Shown here piece by piece: positions 9,513 through 19,578 of a DNA stretch of 64,000 nt (positions are counted from its first letter, which is position 1; each line of letters starts with the position of its first letter). Position numbers and translations under genes: made by a program. This DNA comes from Rhodocyclaceae bacterium (GTDB taxonomy: Bacteria; Pseudomonadota; Gammaproteobacteria; Burkholderiales; Usitatibacteraceae): contig JADCIX010000007.1 in the NCBI GenBank assembly GCA_020247545.1, forward strand, positions 47,263-111,262, given 5' to 3'. Below the pieces are notes generated by a model. The model searched no databases, was not told the origin of the DNA, and saw only the letters and a list, made by a program, of their open reading frames with translations.

Positions 9513-10115
9513 TCAGATAACCTTATCCTGTTTTGTTCTATCCAGCCACTTTCCGGTATCTGGCGCTTCCGCGCGACGCAACTTGTCGATCAGTACTGAA
9601 AGGTCGGTATCCACTTGCAGTGATTCACGGTGCAAGTCACGCAGGAACCGCTCGTCACGCGCATGATCCAGGAATGCAATCAATGCATCGAAGAACCCGT
9701 TGACGTTGAGTAACCCGATCGGTTTGGTGTGATACGCCAGCTGCTGCCAGGTGAGTGACTCGAACAATTCATCTAGGGTGCCGAAACCTCCCGGCAGGGC
9801 GATGAAGCCATCAGACAGTTCGGTCATGAGCGCCTTGCGTTCATGCATGGTTTCCACCACATGCATTTGTGTCACACCGGCATGACCGACTTCCTTTTCC
9901 ACCAGCATGCGGGGGATGACACCGACCACCTCACCGCCGGCGGCGAGGCAGGCGTCGGCCGCCACGCCCATCAGCCCGACACTTCCGCCGCCGTAAATCA
10001 GGCGAATATTCCTGTGGGCGAGGGTGGTACCAAAAGAGGCAGCGGCGTCACGGTAGGCGGGATCGGCACCGGGAGAGGCACCGCAAAACAGGCAAAGCGA
10101 GTTGAGTGTGTTCAT
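9513..10115 (-). CDS. LOG family protein (cytokinin riboside 5'-monophosphate phosphoribohydrolase type)
   Basis: 200 residues from the ATG at 10115 (MNTLNSLCLFCGASPG); a TTG two codons upstream is the alternative. Family marks: YGGGSVGLMG (nucleotide loop) and the LPGGFGTLDELFE signature. LOG enzymes release free base from nucleoside 5'-monophosphates. In bacteria the physiological substrate is often unclear, possibly general nucleotide salvage. A TATAAT box on the same strand (10122-10127) sits just 6 bases before the ATG, so the message may be leaderless. Confidence 0.92.
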   Translation of the reverse strand: MNTLNSLCLFCGASPGADPAYRDAAASFGTTLAHRNIRLIYGGGSVGLMGVAADACLAAGGEVVGVIPRMLVEKEVGHAGVTQMHVVETMHERKALMTELSDGFIALPGGFGTLDELFESLTWQQLAYHTKPIGLLNVNGFFDALIAFLDHARDERFLRDLHRESLQVDTDLSVLIDKLRRAEAPDTGKWLDRTKQDKVI

Positions 10116-10185
10116 CCACAAATTATAGGCGGGCGGACTTGTTTATTGCTCCACGCCATTTCGGCGCGGTAGGGCTAAGGCTGAA

Positions 10186-10386
10186 TTACCAAGGCCCGGA
10201 GGGTGGATACCCCGCGGCAACGAGGGCGTCGGCAAACGCCGCACGGTCAACTTCGGAAGTAATCTTGACGTGTTTGGTGGGGATATCCACTTCGACGGTC
10301 GCCGTATGATCGAGTGCTTTTACGGTTTTTTGCACCACACCGGCGCAATGACCGCAGGAAATATCGGGAATGTTGAATTCGATCAT
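10186..10386 (-). CDS. CopZ-like heavy-metal-associated copper chaperone
   Basis: 66 residues making a single HMA ferredoxin-like fold with the metal site in ISCGHCAGVV. AAGGAG lies well placed before the ATG. It is divergent from the copper ATPase at 10561 with a 174-base shared upstream region. It probably delivers Cu(I) to that pump. The CGHC site instead of the usual CxxC residues with M upstream is common in such chaperones. Confidence 0.9.
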   Translation of the reverse strand: MIEFNIPDISCGHCAGVVQKTVKALDHTATVEVDIPTKHVKITSEVDRAAFADALVAAGYPPSGPW

Positions 10387-10560
10387 GAACTACTCCTTAG
10401 AACTGCGATTGATGCCGCCCTCGATTCTGCCCTTGAATTTGTAAATGCCAGGCAAACCTAAGCAACGTTGGTACCGTATACATTAACTTGCGCCATTTCG
10501 GTGGTTTGCAAGCTTTATCATCTCGCATTGTTCTCGCATTGTTCTCCCACAGCCCGCCCC

Positions 10561-12813
10561 ATGTCCGCCGTCGCCTTGACTGGTAGCAGTTCTGCCATCG
10601 TCACCCGCACCAATATTCCGATTGGCGGCATGACCTGCGCCTCGTGTGCGTCGCGTGTGGAGAAATCGATTCGCAAGGTTGCCGGTGTGGTGGACGTTTC
10701 GGTCAATCTCGCCACCGAAACGGCCAATGTCATCACCGCGGGGGACGTGAAGCGTTCAATGCTCGAAGCCGCCGTGGTTGATGCGGGCTACGAAGTGCCA
10801 GATATGAAAGTTGCCGACCAGCGGGTATCTTCAGGCAAAAATGCTTCAAGAAGCCCGTCTTTACTAGGGTTTTTAGAGTTTAGTGATGGTGTCAAGGTGA
10901 TCATCGCGGCGCTGTTGTCTTTGCCGTTGGTGGTGCCGATGCTGCTCACGCCGTTGGGGGTGCACGCGATGTTGCCGGCCAACTGGCAACTGGCGCTCGC
11001 CACACCTGTGCAGTTTTGGCTGGGAGCACGGTTTTATCGAGTCGGCTGGCACGCCGTAAAAGCGGGTACCGGCAATATGGATTTGCTGGTGGCCATCGGT
11101 ACATCTGCAGCATTCGGTTTGTCGCTGTACTTGATGTGGCGTTCGCCGGTCGCCGGAGCGCCTGCCGAAATGACGCACCTCTACTTTGAGTCAGCAGCGG
11201 TGGTGATTACGCTGGTGATGTTCGGCAAATGGCTGGAGAGCCGCGCCAAACGCGAGACCACGGCCGCTATTCGCGCGCTGCAGGCGTTAACCCCGCCGAC
11301 CGCCAACTTGATTGTCGGTGGCACCGAACACGCGGTGGCGCTCGCCGATATCCAAGTTGGTGATTTGCTTCGTATCCGGCCGGGCGAACGATTCGCCGCG
11401 GATGGTGTGATTGCAGTTGGGCAAACTCACGCCAATGAATCGATGATTACCGGCGAGAGTTTGCCGGTCGCCAAAGCCGTGGGTGATCGGGTGACTGGCG
11501 GCGCGCTGAATGACGAAGGTCTGGTGGATGTTCGTGTGATTGCTGTTGGCGCGGAATCCACCTTGCAGCGAATTGTGCGCATGGTTGAGGATGCACAGGC
11601 GCAGAAGGCACCGATTCAGCGCCTTGTGGATAAGGTAAGTGCCGTGTTTGTCCCGGTGGTGTTACTGATCTCGCTGGCCACATTGATTGGTTGGGGTGCG
11701 GTGACCGGGGATTGCAAGCAGGGAATTCTCAACGCCGTCTCGGTGCTGGTGATCGTATGTCCGTGTGCGCTCGGTTTGGCAACACCTGCGGCGATCATGG
11801 TTGGTACAGGCGTCGCGGCGCAACGCGGCATCTTGATCAAGGACGCACCCGCGCTCGAGACTGCGCACAACATCAGCATCGTCGCCTTCGACAAAACCGG
11901 CACCCTGACAGAAGGCAAACCAACACTCATCGATGCCGAGGCTCATCACGGCACACGTGCCGAGCTGCTTTCGTTGGCGGCGGCGATTCAATCGGGTAGT
12001 GAACATCCATTGGCACAAGCCGTACTCAATGCGGCAGCACAAGAAGGAATCACATTTAACCCGGCGAACAACATCCGCGCCTTACCCGGACGCGGTGTCG
12101 CCGCAGAGGTGGCGGGTGTGACGTACTACCTCGGTAGCGCGCAATTGATGAGCGATCAGCGTATCGACCTGCAAGCCTCGACCGCCGCGCTCGAACGTTT
12201 TACTGTAGAAGGCTGCACCGTTTCGTGGCTCGCAAGTGAAGACAAGTTGCTGGGCGTGTTTGCGTTCGGTGACGCGATGAAACCGACCGCGACGGCAGCG
12301 GTGAAAGCGTTGCATCACATTGGCATTCGTACCGTGTTGATTAGCGGCGATAACGCTGCCGCCGCCAATAAGGTGGGTGCGGCACTCGGCATCGATGAAG
12401 TCCACGCCGGCGTGTTGCCGAAGCAAAAGGCGGCGTTAGTGGCTAGCTTGAAGGTTGGCGGCTCGGGAGGTAAAAGCGTGGTCGCGATGGTTGGTGACGG
12501 CATTAACGACGCCCCGGCGTTGGCCGCCGCGGACGTCGGTATCGCTATGTCCAACGGCTCCGATGTGGCCATCGAAACCGCTGGCATCACGTTGATGCGT
12601 GGTGATCCGCTGCTGGTCGCGGCGGCCATCGAGTTGTCACGTCGCACCACTGCCAAGATCAAACAGAACCTCTTTTGGGCTTTTTGTTACAACATCATCG
12701 GCATCCCACTAGCCGCAGCCGGTTTGCTCAATCCGGTTATCGCCGGGGCGGCAATGGCGTTATCGAGTCTGAGTGTGGTGACCAACGCGCTGTTGCTTCG
12801 TCGCGCGAAGTAA
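10561..12813 (+). CDS. copA: Copper-translocating P1B-type ATPase
   Basis: 750 residues from the ATG at 10561. One N-terminal HMA domain (GGMTCASCASRVEKSI) is followed by eight predicted membrane segments. P1B motifs follow in order: ITGESLPV (actuator), CPC in VIVCPCALGLATP (Cu(I) class), FDKTGTLTEG with the phosphorylated Asp, SEHPLA, and VGDGINDAPAL. It exports Cu(I) across the inner membrane. An upstream in-frame start at 10468 adds a non-conserved stretch and is not preferred. I see no clear CueR palindrome in the intergenic region. Confidence 0.95.
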   Translation: MSAVALTGSSSAIVTRTNIPIGGMTCASCASRVEKSIRKVAGVVDVSVNLATETANVITAGDVKRSMLEAAVVDAGYEVPDMKVADQRVSSGKNASRSPSLLGFLEFSDGVKVIIAALLSLPLVVPMLLTPLGVHAMLPANWQLALATPVQFWLGARFYRVGWHAVKAGTGNMDLLVAIGTSAAFGLSLYLMWRSPVAGAPAEMTHLYFESAAVVITLVMFGKWLESRAKRETTAAIRALQALTPPTANLIVGGTEHAVALADIQVGDLLRIRPGERFAADGVIAVGQTHANESMITGESLPVAKAVGDRVTGGALNDEGLVDVRVIAVGAESTLQRIVRMVEDAQAQKAPIQRLVDKVSAVFVPVVLLISLATLIGWGAVTGDCKQGILNAVSVLVIVCPCALGLATPAAIMVGTGVAAQRGILIKDAPALETAHNISIVAFDKTGTLTEGKPTLIDAEAHHGTRAELLSLAAAIQSGSEHPLAQAVLNAAAQEGITFNPANNIRALPGRGVAAEVAGVTYYLGSAQLMSDQRIDLQASTAALERFTVEGCTVSWLASEDKLLGVFAFGDAMKPTATAAVKALHHIGIRTVLISGDNAAAANKVGAALGIDEVHAGVLPKQKAALVASLKVGGSGGKSVVAMVGDGINDAPALAAADVGIAMSNGSDVAIETAGITLMRGDPLLVAAAIELSRRTTAKIKQNLFWAFCYNIIGIPLAAAGLLNPVIAGAAMALSSLSVVTNALLLRRAK

Positions 12814-12854
12814 AGATGTGGTAACGGCACAGAAGTCTTTGCGATAATGGCGGC

Positions 12855-13631
12855 ATGTTTATCGACTCGCACTGCCATCTCGATTTCCCCGAACTGCAGG
12901 CCGAACACGACAATGTGTTTGCGCTTATGCAGAAAAACCAAGTCACCCACGCACTGACCATCTCAACGACCTTGAAGTCGTTCCCGGATGTATTGCGTGT
13001 TGCCGAATCTCGCCCGAATTTGTGGTGCTCGGCGGGTGTACATCCGGACGAGCAGATCGATGATCACGAGCCAACGGTTGAAGAGTTGTTGCGCTTGGCC
13101 GATCACCCCAAGGTGGTGGCGATTGGTGAAACCGGGCTCGACTACTACCGGCTTCCCGAGCCACTCGATTGGCAGCGTGAACGCTTTCGCACACATATAC
13201 GTGCGGCACGCCAATGCAAAAAACCGCTCGTTATCCATACGCGTAACGCATCGGCAGACACCCTGCGGCTGATGCGTGAAGAAAATGCTGGGGAGGCGGG
13301 TGGGGTGATGCACTGCTTTACCGAGTCTCAAGACGTGGCGCGTGCGTCCCTTGAGCTTGGCTTCTACATTTCGTTGTCCGGCATTGTCACCTTCAAGAGT
13401 GCCAAGGACTTACAAGCAGTCGCAAAGATGGTTCCGCTCGACCGTCTGCTGATTGAAACCGACTCGCCGTTTCTGGCGCCAACGCCACACCGCGGCAAGA
13501 TGAACCAGCCGGGTTATGTGCGGCATGTCGGTGAGTTCATCGCCCAGCTGCGCGGTGTCTCCGTGGAGGCGATTGCCGATGCCACCACGGCGAACTTCTA
13601 TCGCTTGTTTGCCGACACGCTCAAACACTAG
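12855..13631 (+). CDS. TatD family metal-dependent deoxyribonuclease
   Basis: 258 residues, TIM-barrel amidohydrolase. Metal ligands are seen in FIDSHCHLDFPE, GETGLDYYR, HTRNA, MHCFTES and ETDSPFLAP. YcfH/TatD proteins act as 3'-5' exonucleases or D-aminoacyl-tRNA deacylase-like enzymes. The gene belongs to the holB neighbourhood in many relatives, so its place downstream of copA suggests that the LOG/copper genes were inserted between holB and tatD. Confidence 0.93.
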   Translation: MFIDSHCHLDFPELQAEHDNVFALMQKNQVTHALTISTTLKSFPDVLRVAESRPNLWCSAGVHPDEQIDDHEPTVEELLRLADHPKVVAIGETGLDYYRLPEPLDWQRERFRTHIRAARQCKKPLVIHTRNASADTLRLMREENAGEAGGVMHCFTESQDVARASLELGFYISLSGIVTFKSAKDLQAVAKMVPLDRLLIETDSPFLAPTPHRGKMNQPGYVRHVGEFIAQLRGVSVEAIADATTANFYRLFADTLKH

Positions 13632-13723
13632 TCCGTCGCCGCTATCCGTGTGTTCATCACAATCTGCGCATCGCCAAACCTGAAGACGGTTATGCTGCCT
13701 TACTCCCCATCGGAAACTCGATC

Positions 13724-14497
13724 ATGACAGACGTCATCAGCAGTAGCGCCCTCAACATCAAGGGGCTGTTCAAACACTTCGAAGGCAAATACGCCGTCGA
13801 TAATCTTGATCTAGATATTGCGGTGGGTGAGTTTCACGCACTGTTGGGCCCCAATGGCGCCGGCAAAACCACCACCTTACGTATTGTTGCCGGTCTACTA
13901 AAGGCCGATGCGGGGCAGGTCACGGTGCTGGGTCACAATGTCCTGCGCGATCCGCAGGTGGCCAAACGTGAGCTGGCGTTTTTGCCAGATGACCCGCTGC
14001 TTTACGGCAAACTGAGCGCGCTGGAGTACTTGGAGTTTGTTGCTGGGTTGTGGGAAATCGACGCCAACACCGCCGCCAATCGTGCGACCGATTTGTTGAA
14101 GTGGTTGGAGTTGTGGGACAAAGCCGACCAACAGACCGAAGGTTATTCACGCGGCATGCGGCAAAAGTTGGCGTTGGCCGGTGCGTTGATTCACCAACCC
14201 AAACTCATGATCCTCGATGAACCGTTGACCGGACTCGACGCCCACGCGGCGCGTTCGGTCAAAGACATGTTGGTTGACTACGTGAAACAAGGCAACACGA
14301 TTGTCTTGACCACACACATTCTGGAGATTGCCGAGCGCTTGTCGGGTCGTATCTCCATTATTCAACACGGCAAGATTGCCGCCCAGGGCACGTTGGAAGA
14401 GTTGCGCGAGCAGGCCGGACAGCAGGGCGCAACGTTAGAAGACGTGTTCCTGAATCTGACGGATGCACAAGCGTCCATTCCGGTTACCGAAAAGTGA
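13724..14497 (+). CDS. ABC transporter ATP-binding protein
   Basis: 257 residues. Walker A LGPNGAGKTTT, signature YSRGMRQKLALAGAL (Q-loop before it), Walker B LMILDEPLTGLD and the switch His in TTHIL are all intact. It belongs to the ABC-2 exporter type (CcmA-like). It overlaps the permease gene start by one base (TGATG), so the pair is translationally coupled. The substrate is not apparent. Confidence 0.92.
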   Translation: MTDVISSSALNIKGLFKHFEGKYAVDNLDLDIAVGEFHALLGPNGAGKTTTLRIVAGLLKADAGQVTVLGHNVLRDPQVAKRELAFLPDDPLLYGKLSALEYLEFVAGLWEIDANTAANRATDLLKWLELWDKADQQTEGYSRGMRQKLALAGALIHQPKLMILDEPLTGLDAHAARSVKDMLVDYVKQGNTIVLTTHILEIAERLSGRISIIQHGKIAAQGTLEELREQAGQQGATLEDVFLNLTDAQASIPVTEK

Positions 14498-16077
14498 TGT
14501 TAGTGGTGAAAACCGCCGTGCACACAGTCAAGCGCTACTTCAATCAGCCAGGCACACCGCAGTGGCTGTTGATGTATGAATTAAAACTCATGTGGCGTAA
14601 TCTTGGCATCAAACGCCTCAAGTGGATGATTGCGCTGTTAGCGCTGGTGTGGATCGCCATTCATGCAATCGCAGGCCTCTCGATCTACGGCTTTGTCAAA
14701 GGTGCCGAGGTCGGCATGGTTATCCCGCCAGTCATCACGCAGCTGGTTGGCGCGTTGTTTTGGGTGCTGTTTACCGTTGTTTTGTCCCAGACCATCTCGA
14801 TGTCGGTCAATGTTTTCTTTACTCGCGGCGACCTCGACTTGCTGCTGTCCTCGCCGATCAATCCACGTACCGTGTTGTTGGTGCGCTCGCTTGGTATCGG
14901 TTTCGGTGCGATTTTTCTGCCGATCTTATTGGTGTTGCCGTTTGCACACGCCGGTTTGTTTTTCGGCAAGCCGTCGTTGATGTCCATCTATCCGGCGCTG
15001 GTGGCCATGGCCCTATTGGCGGCGGCAGTTGGCGTCTGGCTCACGATGGTGCTGGTGAAGTTGATCGGTGCACGGCGTGCCAAGACCGCGGCACAGGTAC
15101 TAGGCGCGCTGATTGGCGCTGCCGCATTCCTCGCTTCGCAGTTTCACAATTTGTTGAGCCGCGAGCAACGTGCGCAACTCGGTGAGTGGATTCAGCGTGA
15201 AGCCGCACCCGGCGGCTTGTTCGAAGTCGAGAGTGTGTTGTGGTGGCCGGCGCGCGCATTTTTAGGCGATGTGGTGCCGATGCTGGTGTTTTTGTTGTTC
15301 TCGATCGTGGTGTTCTTGTTGGTCGTTCAATTCACGTACCAGCGCTTTGTCACTGGCACACAAGAGTCATCCGGAGGCGGCGGTTCGGTCGGCATCCGTA
15401 AGGGCGCGCCCCGAACGTATACGGCATTTGCCAGTGGGATTGCATGGGTGATCTTGCGAAAGGAATGGAAACTCATCTTGCGTGACCCAAAGTTAATCTC
15501 CGAGACGCTGCTGCAGGTGCTGTACATGACACCATTGTTGTTCATTGGCTTTAGCAGCGCTGGGCTTACTCCCGTGTTTCTCGTTCCTGGCTGCGTGATG
15601 ATTGTGGCGATGCTCGTGGGTAATCTCGCGTGGATTACGGTGGCGGCAGAAGATGCGCCGGACTTGGTTGGTACTTCGCCCGTCGCACTTGATCGTATTC
15701 GTTTGCTGAAAGGTGTTGCCGCAGCCGTTCCACCGCTGCTGATGGTGCTTCCGCTGGTTCTCTATTGGCTTGCGACCAAACCGTGGCAGGGGCTGGTGCT
15801 CGCCATCTGTGCCACGTGTGCGGCGGCGGGTAGCGCAGCTTGCCATGTGCTGAATCCGCGCAAGGCCAACCGGCGTGAGATGAACCGCCGCGGTCAGGCG
15901 CATCCGCTGGCAAGTATTGTCGAGATGATCAGTGCCTTTGGCTGGGCTGGGACTGCGTATGCCATGATGGGCGGTCCGTGGTGGGTATTCACCATCGCGC
16001 TACCGCTGGCCGCCGTCGGCCCGCTGTTCTCGTTCGGCGCAGGGCTACAAGCCCGGCGGGAGGGTGTACTCGCCTAG
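14497..16077 (+). CDS. ABC exporter permease, ABC-2-like, substrate unknown
   Basis: 526 residues, strongly hydrophobic with about ten to twelve membrane stretches. The core contains SVNVFFTRGDLDLLLSSPI, a pattern typical of large ABC-2-like permeases where the protein senses or exports unidentified substrates. GTG at 14494 is an alternative start. It must work with the ATPase encoded immediately upstream. Confidence 0.82.
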   Translation: MLVVKTAVHTVKRYFNQPGTPQWLLMYELKLMWRNLGIKRLKWMIALLALVWIAIHAIAGLSIYGFVKGAEVGMVIPPVITQLVGALFWVLFTVVLSQTISMSVNVFFTRGDLDLLLSSPINPRTVLLVRSLGIGFGAIFLPILLVLPFAHAGLFFGKPSLMSIYPALVAMALLAAAVGVWLTMVLVKLIGARRAKTAAQVLGALIGAAAFLASQFHNLLSREQRAQLGEWIQREAAPGGLFEVESVLWWPARAFLGDVVPMLVFLLFSIVVFLLVVQFTYQRFVTGTQESSGGGGSVGIRKGAPRTYTAFASGIAWVILRKEWKLILRDPKLISETLLQVLYMTPLLFIGFSSAGLTPVFLVPGCVMIVAMLVGNLAWITVAAEDAPDLVGTSPVALDRIRLLKGVAAAVPPLLMVLPLVLYWLATKPWQGLVLAICATCAAAGSAACHVLNPRKANRREMNRRGQAHPLASIVEMISAFGWAGTAYAMMGGPWWVFTIALPLAAVGPLFSFGAGLQARREGVLA

Positions 16078-16131
16078 GGGTGCCACCATACTCCGGTAAA
16101 CTCGACGCACTAAAAACAAGGGGAGTAGGGC

Positions 16132-17409
16132 ATGTCAGACGTCGTTCGCAGCCTGATGGGAATTGCGCTGCTGATATTCATCGGTTGGTTGTTTTCGATG
16201 GGTCGCGGTCGTGTGCAATGGCGTGTGGTGTTGTCCGCGCTTGCGTTGCAAATGGCGATCGGTGCGGTCGTGTTGTTTTCATCCACGGGTAATGCGGTTC
16301 TGCTCGGCATCGCGGGGGCAGTGACCCACGCACTGGAGTTCGGTGCCAAAGGCACTGAGTTCATGTTTGGTGGCTTGGTCAGCCCCGATGTGTTTAAGCC
16401 GGGCGGCTTGGGCTTTATCTTCGCCTTCCGTGTCTTGCCCACCATCATCTATGTCACGGCGCTGATTGCGGTGTTGTATTACCTCGGCATCATGCGTTGG
16501 ATCATCACCATTCTGGGCACGGTGTTACAAAAGTTGCTCGGCGTGTCGAAGATCGAATCGTTTTGTGCGGTCACCACGATCTTTCTCGGGCAAAACGAAA
16601 TGGGTGCGGCAGTGAAACCCTTTGTTGCGCAGCTCAAGGGACCGACCATTTTTGTCATCATGACTTCCGGCATGGCGAGTGTGGCCGGTGCCGCGCTGGC
16701 GGGCTACGCCGGACTCGGCGTGAAGATGGAATACTTGATCGCCGCCTCATTTATGGCGATCCCCGGCGGCTTGTTGTTTGGCAAGCTGCTGTGTCCGTCG
16801 AGTGAGCAAGAGAACATCAATTTCGACAACATCCAGTTCGAAGAAAAAAAGCCGGAGAACGTTATTGAAGCCGCTGCCAGCGGTGCGGCGTTGGGCTTTC
16901 AGATCGCGTGTGCGGTTGGCGCGATGTTGATCGCCTTCATCGGGTTGATCGCGCTTTTGAACGGCATGATCGGCGGTGCGGCGAATTGGATGGGTTATCC
17001 CGGTGTGAACTTGGAAACGTTGCTTGGTAAAGCGTTTGCGCCACTCGCCTACATGCTCGGTGTGTCTTGGGAGAACGCCGCATTCGCCGGTAATTTGATC
17101 GGGCAAAAACTGATCCTGAATGAATTTGTCGCCTATGTTGGTCTCGCGCCGTATCTCCAAGAGCCCGCGAAGGTTGCTGCAGCCGGACTCGCCGTCATTG
17201 ATCCGCGCACGTTGGCCATTCTGTCGTTTGCGTTGTGCGGGTTCGCCAATATTTCATCGATCGCGATCTTGGCCGGTGCCTTTGGCAGCATCGCGCCGCA
17301 TCTGCGCGCCACAGTGGCGCAGTACGGCCTGCGCGTGGTCGTGGCGGCGACCTTATCCAACCTGATGAGTGCCACGATCGCCGGTATTTTTCTCACGGCG
17401 AAGTACTGA
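16132..17409 (+). CDS. NupC family concentrative nucleoside transporter
   Basis: 425 residues, around ten membrane segments. CNT family marks include FLGQNEMGAAVKPFV, the SGMASVAGAALAGYAGLG block, and ENAAFAGNLIGQK plus ALCGFANISSIAI near the end. It is a cation-coupled nucleoside importer of the inner membrane. deoA follows after 3 bases, so imported thymidine or deoxyuridine is directly fed into phosphorolysis. Confidence 0.93.
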   Translation: MSDVVRSLMGIALLIFIGWLFSMGRGRVQWRVVLSALALQMAIGAVVLFSSTGNAVLLGIAGAVTHALEFGAKGTEFMFGGLVSPDVFKPGGLGFIFAFRVLPTIIYVTALIAVLYYLGIMRWIITILGTVLQKLLGVSKIESFCAVTTIFLGQNEMGAAVKPFVAQLKGPTIFVIMTSGMASVAGAALAGYAGLGVKMEYLIAASFMAIPGGLLFGKLLCPSSEQENINFDNIQFEEKKPENVIEAAASGAALGFQIACAVGAMLIAFIGLIALLNGMIGGAANWMGYPGVNLETLLGKAFAPLAYMLGVSWENAAFAGNLIGQKLILNEFVAYVGLAPYLQEPAKVAAAGLAVIDPRTLAILSFALCGFANISSIAILAGAFGSIAPHLRATVAQYGLRVVVAATLSNLMSATIAGIFLTAKY

Positions 17410-17412
17410 TTG

Positions 17413-18762
17413 ATGCTGCCGCAGGAATTCATCCGGCAAAAGCGCGACGGCATCGAGCTCAGCGAGGTGGACATTCGCGAGTTCATCAACGGCATCGCGC
17501 AGGATCGTGTGAGTGAAGGGCAGATCGCCGCGTTCACAATGGCGACGTACTTCAAGGGTATGACACGCGCTGAGGCCGTTGCGCTGACGATGGCGATGCG
17601 TGACTCCGGGCGGGTGCTCGATTGGCGTGGCATGCAACTCCATGGGCCGGTGGTGGATAAACATTCCACCGGTGGTGTGGGTGATGTGGTGTCACTAATG
17701 CTCGGGCCGATGCTAGCGGCGTGTGGATGTTTTGTGCCGATGATTTCGGGGCGTGGCTTGGGACATACGGGTGGCACGCTCGATAAGCTCGATAGCATTC
17801 CCGGCTACCAGACCAACATCACCATCGAAAAATTTCGGGCCATCGTGCGTGATGTTGGTGTGGCCATCATCGGCCAGACGGCAGAGCTCGCACCGGCCGA
17901 CAAACGTATCTACGCCACACGTGACGTGACAGCGACGGTTGAATCCATCCCGTTGATTACCGGGTCGATTCTTTCCAAGAAACTCGCCGCCGGACTCGAT
18001 GCACTGGTGATGGATGTGAAGGTCGGCTCGGGGGCGTTTATGCCGACGTTGGAAAAGTCGCGTGAGCTGGCAAGATCGATTGTGGAAGTTGGGTGTGGGA
18101 CAAGTTCGGTACGGGGAGCCCGCATGATCACCACCGCGTTGCTGACCGACATGAATCAATCACTGGCACCGTGTGCCGGAAATGCCATTGAAGTCCAGTG
18201 TGCAATCGACTATTTGACGGGTGGCTACAGCAAGCCCGAAATGAGCCGACTCCATGAGGTAACGATGGCGCTCGGGGTTGAACTGTTGGCTTCCAGCGGG
18301 CGTTTTCAGGACAAAATGGCTGGATTCGCCCAGCTGGAGAGGAGTTTGCAAGACGGAACGGCTGCGGAGATTTTTCAGAAGATGGTGGCAGCCCTCGGTG
18401 GACCGGCGGATTTGTTGTCGCGGCCCACCGCCTACCTCGCGGCGGCACCAGTGGTAGTGGACGTGAAGGCGCGTGAAGACGGTGTGGTGGCGGGCTTCGA
18501 CACCCGCGCACTAGGTCTCGCGGTGGTGGAACTCGGTGGTGGGCGTCAACGCGCCAGCGATACCATCAATCCAGCGGTGGGCTTCACTGACATTGCTGCT
18601 ATCGGGGCAAAAGTAAAGCGCGGAGATCTGCTAGCACGTGTTCATGCGGCGGATGCAGAGGCAGCCGATGTGGCGCAAGTCGCGTTCCTCAAATCAATCG
18701 CAATCGGTGATCAGGCTTCCGTACCGCAGCCTGCCGTCGTTGAAGCGGTGAGACTTTTGTGA
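17413..18762 (+). CDS. deoA: Thymidine phosphorylase
   Basis: 449 residues. Signature blocks: [20 protein letters not shown] (phosphate/sugar site), [20 protein letters not shown], and [10 protein letters not shown]. It splits thymidine or deoxyuridine with phosphate into base and 2-deoxyribose-1-phosphate. The start is ATG 17413, directly after the transporter stop. It cooperates with deoC and the ALDH 4-7 kb downstream. A phosphopentomutase is not in the window. Confidence 0.95.
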   Translation: MLPQEFIRQKRDGIELSEVDIREFINGIAQDRVSEGQIAAFTMATYFKGMTRAEAVALTMAMRDSGRVLDWRGMQLHGPVVDKHSTGGVGDVVSLMLGPMLAACGCFVPMISGRGLGHTGGTLDKLDSIPGYQTNITIEKFRAIVRDVGVAIIGQTAELAPADKRIYATRDVTATVESIPLITGSILSKKLAAGLDALVMDVKVGSGAFMPTLEKSRELARSIVEVGCGTSSVRGARMITTALLTDMNQSLAPCAGNAIEVQCAIDYLTGGYSKPEMSRLHEVTMALGVELLASSGRFQDKMAGFAQLERSLQDGTAAEIFQKMVAALGGPADLLSRPTAYLAAAPVVVDVKAREDGVVAGFDTRALGLAVVELGGGRQRASDTINPAVGFTDIAAIGAKVKRGDLLARVHAADAEAADVAQVAFLKSIAIGDQASVPQPAVVEAVRLL

Positions 18763-18778
18763 TGCCGACCTTGCAAAC

Positions 18779-19555
18779 ATGATGCAGCAATTTCCTGTCG
18801 ACACCATCCGACTCTACGAAACACTCACACTAAATACCGCGCCGACGCTGCATGAGCACGAAATCGATGGCTGGCGGGTGCGTGCCTCCGGCACCGACAC
18901 GCGCCGTTCAAACAGTGCGACCTGCCTGCATCCGACCGCGAGCGCAGCTCTTGGTGGCACCGTCGATGCAACCATCGATGCCGTTGAAGCCTGGTTCGCC
19001 GCGAAACAACAGGCAGCGGTGTTTCGACTGACCAAGGCACTCTCGCCACCCGGCATGGATCAACGCCTCGCCGAACGCGGCTATCATTACGCGATCGATT
19101 GTCATTTCATGACTCGTTCCTTGGCACACCCCGGCGCTTTGGCTTTGCCCAAGGCATTACACATCAGCGAAGTTTCTTTTCCAGAAGGCACACAACTACT
19201 TCACGGCCTGAAAAAGATGGACGCCGCCAAGGCGTCGACCGAGCTTGTACGTCAGCAGTTGTGGCAGGGTCGCCAACGATTCCTCATGCTACAGGTGGAT
19301 GGTGTGCTGGCGGCAATTGGCCTCGGCCGTATCGAAATGGGCCACTTGGGGATATTTAGTATGCATACCGTCGACACGTTTCGCGGTCGCGGTTACGCCC
19401 AACTCGTGGTCGAGGCACTTTGTGCGTGGGGCGCCGCGGCCGGCGCGCATACCGCGTTCTTGCAGGTGGAAGCGGACAACGCTCCGGCATTGTCCTTGTA
19501 CAAGAGGGCGGGATTTGTTCCGGCATACTGCTACTGGCATCGCCTCAAGCCCTGA
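18779..19555 (+). CDS. GNAT family N-acetyltransferase
   Basis: 258 residues. The C-terminal half has the GNAT acetyl-CoA site in TVDTFRGRGYAQLVVEAL, followed by AFLQVEADNAPALSLYKRAGFV. The N-terminal half (about 1-130) is a weakly conserved, degenerate GNAT-like lobe that starts IRLYETLTLNTAPTLHEHEIDGW. The substrate is unknown. It sits 16 bases after deoA and before pncC. Confidence 0.82.
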   Translation: MMQQFPVDTIRLYETLTLNTAPTLHEHEIDGWRVRASGTDTRRSNSATCLHPTASAALGGTVDATIDAVEAWFAAKQQAAVFRLTKALSPPGMDQRLAERGYHYAIDCHFMTRSLAHPGALALPKALHISEVSFPEGTQLLHGLKKMDAAKASTELVRQQLWQGRQRFLMLQVDGVLAAIGLGRIEMGHLGIFSMHTVDTFRGRGYAQLVVEALCAWGAAAGAHTAFLQVEADNAPALSLYKRAGFVPAYCYWHRLKP

Positions 19556-19578
19556 TCCGACCTTAACTCATTTTCTTT

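Noticed and set aside
15493..15903. 136-residue minus-strand frame over the ABC permease
   Set aside because: His/Arg-rich composition and position opposite hydrophobic codons mark it as a shadow.
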